A stretch of DNA of 30,419 bases, from the IMG/VR virus record IMGVR_UViG_3300010885_020608, positions 1 to 30,419 of that record, one strand, 5' to 3'. Shown here in pieces: positions 24,975 to 30,419 of the stretch (within the stretch, counting starts at the first letter, position 1; every line of letters starts with the position of its first letter). Below the pieces are notes generated by a model. The model saw only the letters and a program-made list of their open reading frames with translations, had not been told where the DNA came from and ran no database searches. This stretch comes from a virus. The position numbers and the translations under genes are program-made.

Positions 24975-25423
24975 ATTGTAACCTTATGTGTTTTGTATGT
25001 GCGGAATACTATATCCCAAATTGGAACAAACAATCCAAAGTTTTTATCGCTTTGTTTATGATGCACCAAATGCCATTGACCGCTGGTCAGTAAAGGATAA
25101 ATGTTAAAATTAGGATTGTGTTCTATTACTTCTTGTATAAAAGCGGCCCATACATAATAAAATACGGACAACCACCAATGGCCTGTAATCCAAGAAAAAA
25201 TCAAAGTAGGAACTACTTCAGTGATCCAAAGATCCATGGTACTGATCCAAGTATCATTGAACAAAAACAAATTGTTCCAGTGCCATTTTGTTTTGCCATG
25301 AATGTTTATGAATCTGTGATGATCCAGATGTGCATCTCGAGCAAAAGACGACACTCCGTGAATTATTCTATGTATCCAGTATAGGTAAAGAGTCCACAAT
25401 AAGAAAGCAAAAATGTATATCAT
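24971..25423 (-). CDS. fatty acid hydroxylase / sterol desaturase superfamily protein
   Basis: 150 residues, short for the family, but with all three histidine clusters: HRIIH (18-22), HLDHH (32-36) and HLVHH (118-122), plus the EHN segment (101-103). These bind a di-iron centre that hydroxylates or desaturates lipids, sterols or carotenoids. Hydrophobic stretches at about 2-16 and 65-98 fit membrane insertion. The short length and HX3H-then-HX2HH spacing are close to CrtZ-type carotenoid hydroxylases as well as small fatty-acid hydroxylases; the sequence does not separate them. It starts 22 bases downstream of the upstream gene with a CTAAATA motif just ahead, and overlaps the 2OG oxygenase by four bases (ATGA). 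Together with the desaturase at 18418, it suggests lipid remodelling. Confidence 0.8.
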   Translation of the reverse strand: MIYIFAFLLWTLYLYWIHRIIHGVSSFARDAHLDHHRFINIHGKTKWHWNNLFLFNDTWISTMDLWITEVVPTLIFSWITGHWWLSVFYYVWAAFIQEVIEHNPNFNIYPLLTSGQWHLVHHKQSDKNFGLFVPIWDIVFRTYKTHKVTI

Positions 25424-25442
25424 AACTTGCTTATTTACTTTC

Positions 25443-25449
25443 TATTTAG
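25443..25449 (-). promoter_or_regulatory. late-promoter-like CTAAATA on the minus strand
   Basis: CTAAATA, read on the minus strand, lies 19 bases ahead of the ATG at 25423 and covers the stop codon of the gene upstream. A second TAAATA core follows a few bases later. It matches the motifs in front of the virion genes and may start late transcription of the hydroxylase, oxygenase and PP-loop genes. Confidence 0.35.
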
Positions 25450-26210
25450 ATAATGAGTGGAGTTGCTTTATAAGTTTTTGCAGTACCTGTATTGTCAGTC
25501 CATTCGTAAAATTTTCGACTTGCTGATATAGGATTACTTGTATGCACCAATGTGGTCATTGGCCAAATATCAAACCAATGTCTTTCTGTACCTTCTTTTT
25601 GCTGAATGTATCTTATGTTAGAAGGATTGTATTTGGTACCAAATGCTACAGAATTTCTTATATACGTTTGAGCCGGCCCGTTTGATAATTTTAAGTTGTC
25701 TAAATTTTCAAATGTAGTTTCTACTAAGTCGATCCATTCGCTGGTAAAATCTGTGATTATTTCCAGTTTTTTATTTTCTAAAAATCGCCAGGCCGCAACA
25801 ACAACATGACGTCCGAGATAACTCAAAGTTTCAACCAATACATCATTGGTTTCAGTGGGCGATCTTAGATAGTGATTGAGTCTCAACGCTGAATCCCCAC
25901 CATTACGCAGAACTATTTGATTTTCTGCAATTGATTCAAGTAATACTTGTCCAGCATAATCAAATGCAAATCCGCTTACAAACTTAACATCAAAGTTCCA
26001 GTCAATTGATTTTAAGTCTGCAACTTCTACATTATTTTTATCAAATACTTTGGAAACATTATCCAAATTGATAGGCACACTGACATTTGACTTTGCTGTA
26101 TTGACAATTGTAAATGTTGCGTATGCCCCTTTGTTTGTTTTCAGCCCTTCTTTTGCCAATCGTAATGCATACAAAGATGGATTGATTAACAAAATATTTG
26201 AATTTTCCAT
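25446..26210 (-). CDS. unknown protein, probably all-beta
   Basis: 254 residues, starting two bases after the 100-residue gene's stop region (TAATATG). The first half is predicted strand-rich (YATFTIVNTAKSNVSVPINL), the middle carries an LRLNHYLRSPTETND segment and a helix with HVVVAAWRFLENKK, and the end reads KTYKATPLII. No signal peptide, membrane helix or catalytic motif is recognised. The beta-rich start and the neighbouring small phage proteins would fit a virion or accessory protein. Function not assigned. Confidence 0.5.
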   Translation of the reverse strand: MENSNILLINPSLYALRLAKEGLKTNKGAYATFTIVNTAKSNVSVPINLDNVSKVFDKNNVEVADLKSIDWNFDVKFVSGFAFDYAGQVLLESIAENQIVLRNGGDSALRLNHYLRSPTETNDVLVETLSYLGRHVVVAAWRFLENKKLEIITDFTSEWIDLVETTFENLDNLKLSNGPAQTYIRNSVAFGTKYNPSNIRYIQQKEGTERHWFDIWPMTTLVHTSNPISASRKFYEWTDNTGTAKTYKATPLII

Positions 26211-26211
26211 A

Positions 26212-26514
26212 TTACTCGTGATTAAAATGTGTTGCTAACAATGCACCAACAAATCTTGTAACTCTGGATTTAATTAATTCTGAATTCATCATTACTTCAA
26301 AATCAACAATTCGATCCAAGTATTGTTCAAGTTGTTTTATTCCTAAAACTTCTTTGCTTGTTTTAATATCACTGAGTTCATCCCTTTTAAAAATAATCTC
26401 AGTTCCATCATCTAAGTATACTTTAATCCAATCAATATATTCAACAGGAACTTCTTCTACATGTATTTCTCTTAACATATTTTCAAAGCTCCTATCTTTT
26501 TTACGAATACTCAT
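26212..26514 (-). CDS. small phage protein, function unknown
   Basis: 100 residues; GGAG sits eight bases before the ATG (GGAGTAGATAATG). It begins with a basic segment (IRKKDRSF), has a central strand pair (YIDWIKVYLDD, TEIIFKRDEL) and a long C-terminal helix (LEQYLDRIVDFEVMMNSELI). The short length and charge pattern suggest a small DNA-metabolism or assembly accessory protein, but no family is recognised. It lies in the tight run of small phage proteins between the 209-residue and 254-residue genes. Confidence 0.5.
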   Translation of the reverse strand: MSIRKKDRSFENMLREIHVEEVPVEYIDWIKVYLDDGTEIIFKRDELSDIKTSKEVLGIKQLEQYLDRIVDFEVMMNSELIKSRVTRFVGALLATHFNHE

Positions 26515-26551
26515 TATCTACTCCAAAAAGATTTAATACGATCGAGTATTC

Positions 26552-27181
26552 TTACGCTATTGCTTTGGCCTTTGCCGGCCGGCCCCTTCCTTTTTTTACT
26601 TCTCCGCCCTGGGTTAGAACGGATAGACTTCCTTTTGGGTCAAGTTTTGCCGCCTCCTCACGAAGATGTTGTGCCTCAGCTTCAAAAGTATTTGCTTGTG
26701 CACGATACTTTGCAGCCAATGCCTCATCATCAATTACTCCAGGTGGGTTACTTGGAGTTGCACCATTGGCAATATCACCTGATCTTGTTGCTCCATGATT
26801 GATACCATGTTTAGCATTGCTAGCACGTTCAATCTGAGACAACTCACGATTCAAGTCAACTAAATTTATTTCAACACCTGGTTTAGGTACTATCATAATA
26901 CTCTTGGCCGGCACTTTAATCATCCAACCTTTCTGATGAATAGTATTAAGCATATTAGTACCATCGTGGAATACTTGTCTAAACAAAAACTCACTTGGAT
27001 CTGAACTGTCTTGTGCGTGGCTACTTTCAATTGCCTTCATTAAATCATCATGATATAATTGTGGCAACGATTCAGTAGGAATGACTAACGCCGAAGTTTG
27101 ATCATTTGGTACTTCTCTGAATACTACAACAACTTTTTTACCGTTGTTGTTGACACCAACGTGTTTGATAAATTTTGCCAT
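26552..27181 (-). CDS. phage protein with basic AT-hook-like tail
   Basis: 209 residues with a strong AAGGAG seven bases before the ATG. The N-terminus has a strand pair with KKVVVVFREVPND and an LPQLYHDDLMKAIES helix, a pattern I recall from uncharacterised proteins of marine T4-like phages. A central VPAKSIMIVPKPGVE strand is followed by a coiled, Ala- and Glu-rich helix (about 155-180) and a C-terminal KKGRGRPAKAKA, which resembles an AT-hook (GRP core). That tail could bind the minor groove of AT-rich DNA. Function is otherwise unknown. Preceded by the 92-residue gene, 17 bases upstream on the same strand. Confidence 0.5.
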   Translation of the reverse strand: MAKFIKHVGVNNNGKKVVVVFREVPNDQTSALVIPTESLPQLYHDDLMKAIESSHAQDSSDPSEFLFRQVFHDGTNMLNTIHQKGWMIKVPAKSIMIVPKPGVEINLVDLNRELSQIERASNAKHGINHGATRSGDIANGATPSNPPGVIDDEALAAKYRAQANTFEAEAQHLREEAAKLDPKGSLSVLTQGGEVKKGRGRPAKAKAIA

Positions 27182-27198
27182 TAGGCAACTCCTTGTAA

Positions 27199-27477
27199 TT
27201 ATTCAGCTGTGCTGTCTTCGGTAACTTCTGCGGCTTCTGCGGCTTCTGCGGCTTCTGCTGGTGCAGGTGCTGGTTGATTAGCGGCTAAAAATGCGGCCAA
27301 CTTGTTGTATGTTGCGCCAATAACTTCCATTTCGCCAGCGCGATAACCACCACGTTGAGCACCTAACTCAATTGCTCCAGCTACTACTCGTAAATCTTGC
27401 AATGTTAAATTAACTGGTGCAGGCGCCTGAGCTTCTGTTGCTTCTGCTACTTCTGGTGTGCTTGTATCTTGTTCCAT
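27199..27477 (-). CDS. small conserved phage protein with Ala/Glu/Pro-rich ends
   Basis: 92 residues with GGAG ahead of the ATG. A core at about residues 22-66 (LTLQDLRVVAGAIELGAQRGGYRAGEMEVIGATYNKL) is a two-helix unit that I recall from small uncharacterised proteins of cyanophages and other marine T4-like phages. Both ends are low-complexity: an acidic N-terminus and a C-terminal run of Ala-Glu-Ala repeats, whose DNA is a tandem GCNGAA/GCNGCN run (27228-27262). Function unknown. Confidence 0.5.
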   Translation of the reverse strand: MEQDTSTPEVAEATEAQAPAPVNLTLQDLRVVAGAIELGAQRGGYRAGEMEVIGATYNKLAAFLAANQPAPAPAEAAEAAEAAEVTEDSTAE

Positions 27478-27541
27478 TTAAAATCTCCTAGGTTAGAACG
27501 GAATATGTCCATGAATACTTATATGCAGAATCGTCCTGATG

Positions 27542-28282
27542 TTAGACCAAAAGAGTTTTGATATGTCTTAAGTTTTTATAGTCTAATATTGCATCAGACA
27601 TTGAATTTATACTTTCAATGAGCAAATTACGTTTATCTAGATCAGTCCATATTTTAGTTAATGGATGTGTCTCTACTTTGACAAAAAATAAACTTACCCC
27701 ATTGCCAAGTGGAGCAGTTGTTTGAGTTTCAGTTCTAAAATACAAGTCGGAAATAGTTGTTGGCATTTTGTTATCATGTTTTTCCGGTAACTGGCTTAAT
27801 TCTCCACTATTTGAAATAGTCCAAACATGTCGTATAAAAGGACCTTGATCAACATCGGCCATCAGTTCACTTATGCGTTGACTCATTTTAACCAACCGTT
27901 CACCATCGGCTACTGCTGAGTGTATAGCTGATAATGACATGCCTACTCTTTCGCTTGGCAACCAACTGCTAGGAAAACAGAAACAGATAGAAGACAATAT
28001 GCCATTATGCATGATTGCAATATCTTCTTCTAACTGCAATGCTAACTCTACTATGTTATCTGTTTCTGTTAAATTACAGTAATTAGATGCTGAACGCACT
28101 AGGTTGTTATCTAACGATTTGTAGAGTTTGTCATTGAACAAATCAAGTTCTGATCTTTTTGCTACAAGGTAACTTGGATTTGGATTAGTATTAAAAACTG
28201 GCCCATAGTTCTTTTCAAAACTAGGGCCAGTTGTGTAAGGTACCTTAACAGGAAAATTAATGTCTGCGTCCTGGGGGTACAT
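27542..28282 (-). CDS. DUF3445 / heme-dependent oxidative N-demethylase alpha-like protein
   Basis: 246 residues from the ATG at 28282, which lies 26 bases inside the VWA gene; a longer in-frame start at 28387 would overlap it by 131 bases and is unlikely. The pattern matches the DUF3445 (HODM alpha-subunit-like) family in order: FPSSW (103-107), then AIH at 119-121, RHVW (151-154) followed by an acidic loop, and FRTETQ (182-187) before a hydrophobic GVSLFFVKVET strand. In the family, members bind heme b in a PAS-like fold and oxidatively demethylate dimethylamine or similar amines together with reductase subunits, which are not present here. The end of the phage protein is short. The assignment rests on motif order from memory; the substrate and even heme binding are inference. 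Confidence 0.6.
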   Translation of the reverse strand: MYPQDADINFPVKVPYTTGPSFEKNYGPVFNTNPNPSYLVAKRSELDLFNDKLYKSLDNNLVRSASNYCNLTETDNIVELALQLEEDIAIMHNGILSSICFCFPSSWLPSERVGMSLSAIHSAVADGERLVKMSQRISELMADVDQGPFIRHVWTISNSGELSQLPEKHDNKMPTTISDLYFRTETQTTAPLGNGVSLFFVKVETHPLTKIWTDLDKRNLLIESINSMSDAILDYKNLRHIKTLLV

Positions 28283-29453
28283 AATTTGCAGTAATGCCAA
28301 ATGGTGCAGTAATATCTCGGCTGCCGTGCACAACAAACAATGTATCGCAGTAATCAGGATCACCCCAACTACCATAAGGATAACCATCTGTAAACATTAC
28401 CAGTTGATGAGGTTGGATATCGTTCTTGGTCATCCAATGCCATACACAATCAAAATCAGTACCACCGCCACCTTGCACATTGTATTCATTCATGTCGCGA
28501 CCATCATCTGATGTGAATATTTCCTCATTATAGGTATTTGTATCAAATGTGATAATGCGTACTTTGTAAGAAGTAAACTGATCTAATGCACCTTGTACCA
28601 TGCCCAAAAAGTCTGAGATCATTTCATTGCCGACTGAACCAGACGCATCTAATGCAACAACAATATCAAGTTCTTCTCCGGGTAATTGTCCAGGCATGAC
28701 TGCACCAGTGTGCCAGGCTTTGCGATTGGGTCGCATCCATGTGTAGTCGCTTTTAACACTACCACTGAATTGAATACGTAATAGGTCGCGCAAATCCATA
28801 ACAGGTGCAGTGATATCTTGTACAAGACGTTTGATATCACCTGGTGTATTGCCAGCGCCAGCATTTTTAGCAGATTGAATTACAGCTTCTTTCCACTCAT
28901 CACGTAAAGCTTTCTTTTCTTCTTCACTTAATTTTTTAAACTTTGGCTTGCCTTTGCCGTCTTTGCCTTCATCGCCATCTCCATCACCTTCACCATCCAT
29001 ATCAAGATGTTCGTCAAATGTCATTTGAATCTTGACAGCATTTTCCATCAAGTCGTCATACACTTCATCGGCTGTCATGCCCTCATACTTACGATCTGCC
29101 AAGATTGGTACTGTGGTAATTTGAGTACCAACGCCTTCTCTGATAAGCATATTGTTGATGATATAATCACCAGCCATGTTCCACACTTGTGGTTCTTTAT
29201 CGCCACGACGTGTCATGTGCTCAAATATAATGTGTCCAAGTTCATGGGCAAAACCAAAAATCATCTCGCCATCACTTAATTTACTAACAAACTCTGGGTT
29301 ATAGTAAAACTTGCGACCATCTGTTGCAATTGTTTTGCACCATTCTACTTCTTCTAATTTGAGGCGGGCGGCCAATGGACCCCAAAATGGATATTTTAAA
29401 AGCATACTAACACGGCTTTTAATCAGTTTATCTTTTGCTGGCATTTTAGACAT
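28257..29453 (-). CDS. VWA protein with N-terminal metallopeptidase-like domain (DUF2201 type)
   Basis: 398 residues; GGAG precedes the ATG and a consensus promoter lies just upstream. The N-terminal domain carries HELGH (70-74), a zinc-metallopeptidase motif, followed by an AGDYIIN segment (94-100), as in DUF2201. Residues 150-180 are an acidic Asp/Gly/Lys linker. The C-terminal von Willebrand A domain has the metal-ion-dependent adhesion site: DASGS (269-273), GGTDF (330-334) and FTDG (354-357). Such proteins pair with MoxR-type ATPases, here encoded two genes upstream (29808). In bacteria, related MoxR-VWA pairs such as NorQ-NorD and CbbQ-CbbO activate or load metal into target enzymes. 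Whether this one cleaves anything or activates the adjacent DUF3445 protein is unknown. Confidence 0.85.
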   Translation of the reverse strand: MSKMPAKDKLIKSRVSMLLKYPFWGPLAARLKLEEVEWCKTIATDGRKFYYNPEFVSKLSDGEMIFGFAHELGHIIFEHMTRRGDKEPQVWNMAGDYIINNMLIREGVGTQITTVPILADRKYEGMTADEVYDDLMENAVKIQMTFDEHLDMDGEGDGDGDEGKDGKGKPKFKKLSEEEKKALRDEWKEAVIQSAKNAGAGNTPGDIKRLVQDITAPVMDLRDLLRIQFSGSVKSDYTWMRPNRKAWHTGAVMPGQLPGEELDIVVALDASGSVGNEMISDFLGMVQGALDQFTSYKVRIITFDTNTYNEEIFTSDDGRDMNEYNVQGGGGTDFDCVWHWMTKNDIQPHQLVMFTDGYPYGSWGDPDYCDTLFVVHGSRDITAPFGITANYVPPGRRH

Positions 29454-29485
29454 TTGGTGGCTCCAATTTGTTTCTGTATGTATCT

Positions 29486-29514
29486 ATTATACTGCTAAAT
29501 CAGTCGGTTGTCAA
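29486..29514 (-). promoter_or_regulatory. perfect consensus sigma-70 promoter
   Basis: On the minus strand TTGACA (29514-29509) and TATAAT (29491-29486) are both exact, separated by exactly 17 bases. Transcription should start near 29479, giving a leader of about 25 bases with GGAG ahead of the VWA gene ATG at 29453. The -35 box lies inside the end of the small upstream ORF. This fits an early or constitutive promoter used by unmodified host RNA polymerase. Confidence 0.8.
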
Positions 29515-29833
29515 TTGTTTTGTCTTTTGGTCCTGATAAATCCCACAACATGGCAACTTCTGGATCTCTAAACCAAACTAATTTCTTTGGTATAAAGTCC
29601 CAATCTAACCTTTTTAATTTTTGCAATCTGGCCCATGCGGTAACTTCATTGATTGTAGCTCCAACTGGATATGAACGGACGGACCAGCTCTTCCTTTGTT
29701 CACGGAGCCACTCGCTAACATCAGATGGTGTTGGTGGCTGGTCCGTCCAAACTGTTCGGGCTTCTGAGCCGTACATTATTTCTAGTACAGCCCAGTCCCT
29801 TGGCCTATTACTCGTCTGTGAGTAAGTTGGCAT
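29495..29833 (-). CDS. small protein between MoxR-like ATPase and VWA genes
   Basis: Up to 112 residues. The ATG at 29833 overlaps the end of the ATPase gene by 26 bases but has no clear ribosome-binding site; an ATG at 29776 (93 residues) is the alternative. Trp content is high (AVLEIMYGSEARTVW, VSEWLREQRKSW, NEVTAWARLQKLKRLDWDF). No recognisable domain, signal peptide or membrane helix. It may be a small accessory subunit of the MoxR-VWA pair, inferred only from position. Confidence 0.5.
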   Translation of the reverse strand: MPTYSQTSNRPRDWAVLEIMYGSEARTVWTDQPPTPSDVSEWLREQRKSWSVRSYPVGATINEVTAWARLQKLKRLDWDFIPKKLVWFRDPEVAMLWDLSGPKDKTIDNRLI

Positions 29834-30419
29834 AACGTTTGAAGAACTCTGGGAAGTTGCTCATTTTCTTACGATCAAAAACTACTTTATAGTTCTTGAG
29901 TACAGTATGAGCTCCCATGATAACCATTTCAGGTTCAAAATTGGTCATCATAAAACCAAGCCAGTTATCAGCACTCTTGTTAAAATCGTCTAACTTACCT
30001 GCTCGTTTACCTTCTTCGTAACGTGTACGAAGTTCGTAGCACAGGCTTACAACCATAGCATAAGCGGCAGATACTTCTTTGGATTTAAAAGTGGTAACTT
30101 TGCCTGATAGTACATCTTCAGGAGCAGGCAAGTCTGCGGCATGTTTACGATGGGCCATAAACTTGATGGCCATTCCTTCACCTACTAAACCAGCCACCAT
30201 GTCGGTATTGGCAGAGTCTGGCATGTCATCATCCAACATGTCACTTACAAAACTCCAAGTACGGGGTGTTGGAAATGCTCTATCATGTTGCGTAGGTTCA
30301 AAGTTATACAAATCACCTTTGAATTGTTTCAAGAAACCTACCACATGAGGATGGATTTCATTTGTAATGGCCCATTGTTCCCAGTCTTCAAAATCCACAC
30401 GGATTTCCAAGTGCATGAA
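29808..30419 (-). CDS. MoxR-type AAA+ ATPase, C-terminal part only
   Basis: 204 codons are visible, ending at 29808; the reading frame is still open at the window edge (a Phe codon precedes the Met codon at 30416), so that Met is probably internal and the start and the ATP-binding Walker motifs lie outside. The visible part matches the alpha-helical lid of MoxR-like ATPases: DFEDWEQWAITNEIHPHVVGFL, a DRAFPTPRTWSFVSDML segment with the sensor-2-type arginine region, and a final helical extension. In related proteins the complete enzyme remodels or activates a partner, usually a VWA-domain protein, which here is two genes downstream. The gene runs toward the VWA gene in the same direction. The assignment rests on the lid alone. 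Confidence 0.75.
   Translation of the reverse strand, partial: FMHLEIRVDFEDWEQWAITNEIHPHVVGFLKQFKGDLYNFEPTQHDRAFPTPRTWSFVSDMLDDDMPDSANTDMVAGLVGEGMAIKFMAHRKHAADLPAPEDVLSGKVTTFKSKEVSAAYAMVVSLCYELRTRYEEGKRAGKLDDFNKSADNWLGFMMTNFEPEMVIMGAHTVLKNYKVVFDRKKMSNFPEFFKRYANLLTDE

Noticed and set aside
26522-26544. AATAC/GTATT hairpin with following T-run between the 209- and 100-residue minus-strand genes
   Set aside because: The stem is five AT-rich base pairs and the genes are co-directional and only 37 bases apart with a ribosome-binding site in the T-run, so a functional terminator is unlikely.
27228-27262. GC-rich tandem trinucleotide-like run resembling a microsatellite or CRISPR-like repeat
   Set aside because: It is in frame and encodes the Ala-Glu-Ala tail of the 92-residue protein; there are no spacers, and it is simple coding low complexity.
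27518-27546. Possible sigma-70 promoter before the 92-residue gene (TATAAG with CTAACA 16 bases upstream)
   Set aside because: The -35 match is four of six and the spacing is 16 bases; it is too weak to call next to the exact promoter at 29486.
28282-28387. Longer N-terminal form of the DUF3445-like protein
   Set aside because: The extra 35 residues overlap the VWA gene coding region by 131 bases and read as the antiphase translation of it; the ATG at 28282 gives a family-like start.

Overview
The window is a compact, AT-rich, almost intron-free block of bacteriophage DNA. It most resembles the genome of a tailed phage of the T4-like (myovirus) type found in marine and freshwater plankton. 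Support for this: a giant tail/virion protein with Gly-Gly-Ser-Gly-Tyr-type repeats, followed by three virion proteins of types familiar from marine T4-like phages; genes packed with ATGA, TAATG and short overlaps; TAAATA-core late-promoter-like motifs in front of structural genes; a viral-type flavin-dependent thymidylate synthase (ThyX); and a MoxR-type ATPase with a VWA/metallopeptidase partner. The host cannot be named from the sequence. The contig is cut at both ends: the giant virion gene continues to the left and the ATPase gene to the right.

Layout. (1) 1-9131, plus strand: virion module with the giant tail protein, a small virion protein, a tail-fibre-like protein, a glycine-rich virion protein and a small phage-conserved protein. 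(2) 9133-16186, plus strand: surface-glycan or decoration block with one GT8-like glycosyltransferase, two unknown proteins, three tandem paralogous GT-A-like proteins, a two-part protein with a C-terminal methyltransferase-like domain, and an aspartyl/asparaginyl-hydroxylase-like 2OG-Fe(II) oxygenase. (3) 16199-22695, plus strand: accessory metabolism with two GNAT-like proteins flanking a stand-alone asparagine-synthetase-type PP-loop enzyme, an acyl-lipid desaturase, ThyX, a Trp-rich small protein, a full-length MFS transporter and a second 2OG oxygenase. (4) 22670-30419, minus strand and convergent with the former: MoxR-like ATPase C-terminus, small ORF, VWA protein, a DUF3445/heme-dependent N-demethylase-like protein, four small phage-type proteins, a fatty-acid-hydroxylase/sterol-desaturase family protein, a third 2OG oxygenase-like protein, an unknown protein and a second stand-alone PP-loop asparagine-synthetase-like enzyme.

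How the genes may work together (inference): blocks 2 and 3 could build or decorate a glycan, lipid or small molecule on the virion or the infected cell. The desaturase plus hydroxylase would remodel lipids, while ThyX serves nucleotide supply. The MoxR-VWA pair lies immediately upstream of a probable heme enzyme, which suggests, but does not prove, a cofactor-insertion or activation role. A perfect consensus sigma-70 promoter drives the VWA-led operon, which points to transcription by unmodified host polymerase, whereas the virion genes carry late-type motifs. No tRNA, rRNA, CRISPR array, insertion sequence or integrase was recognised, and no gene-free stretch exceeds about 65 bases.
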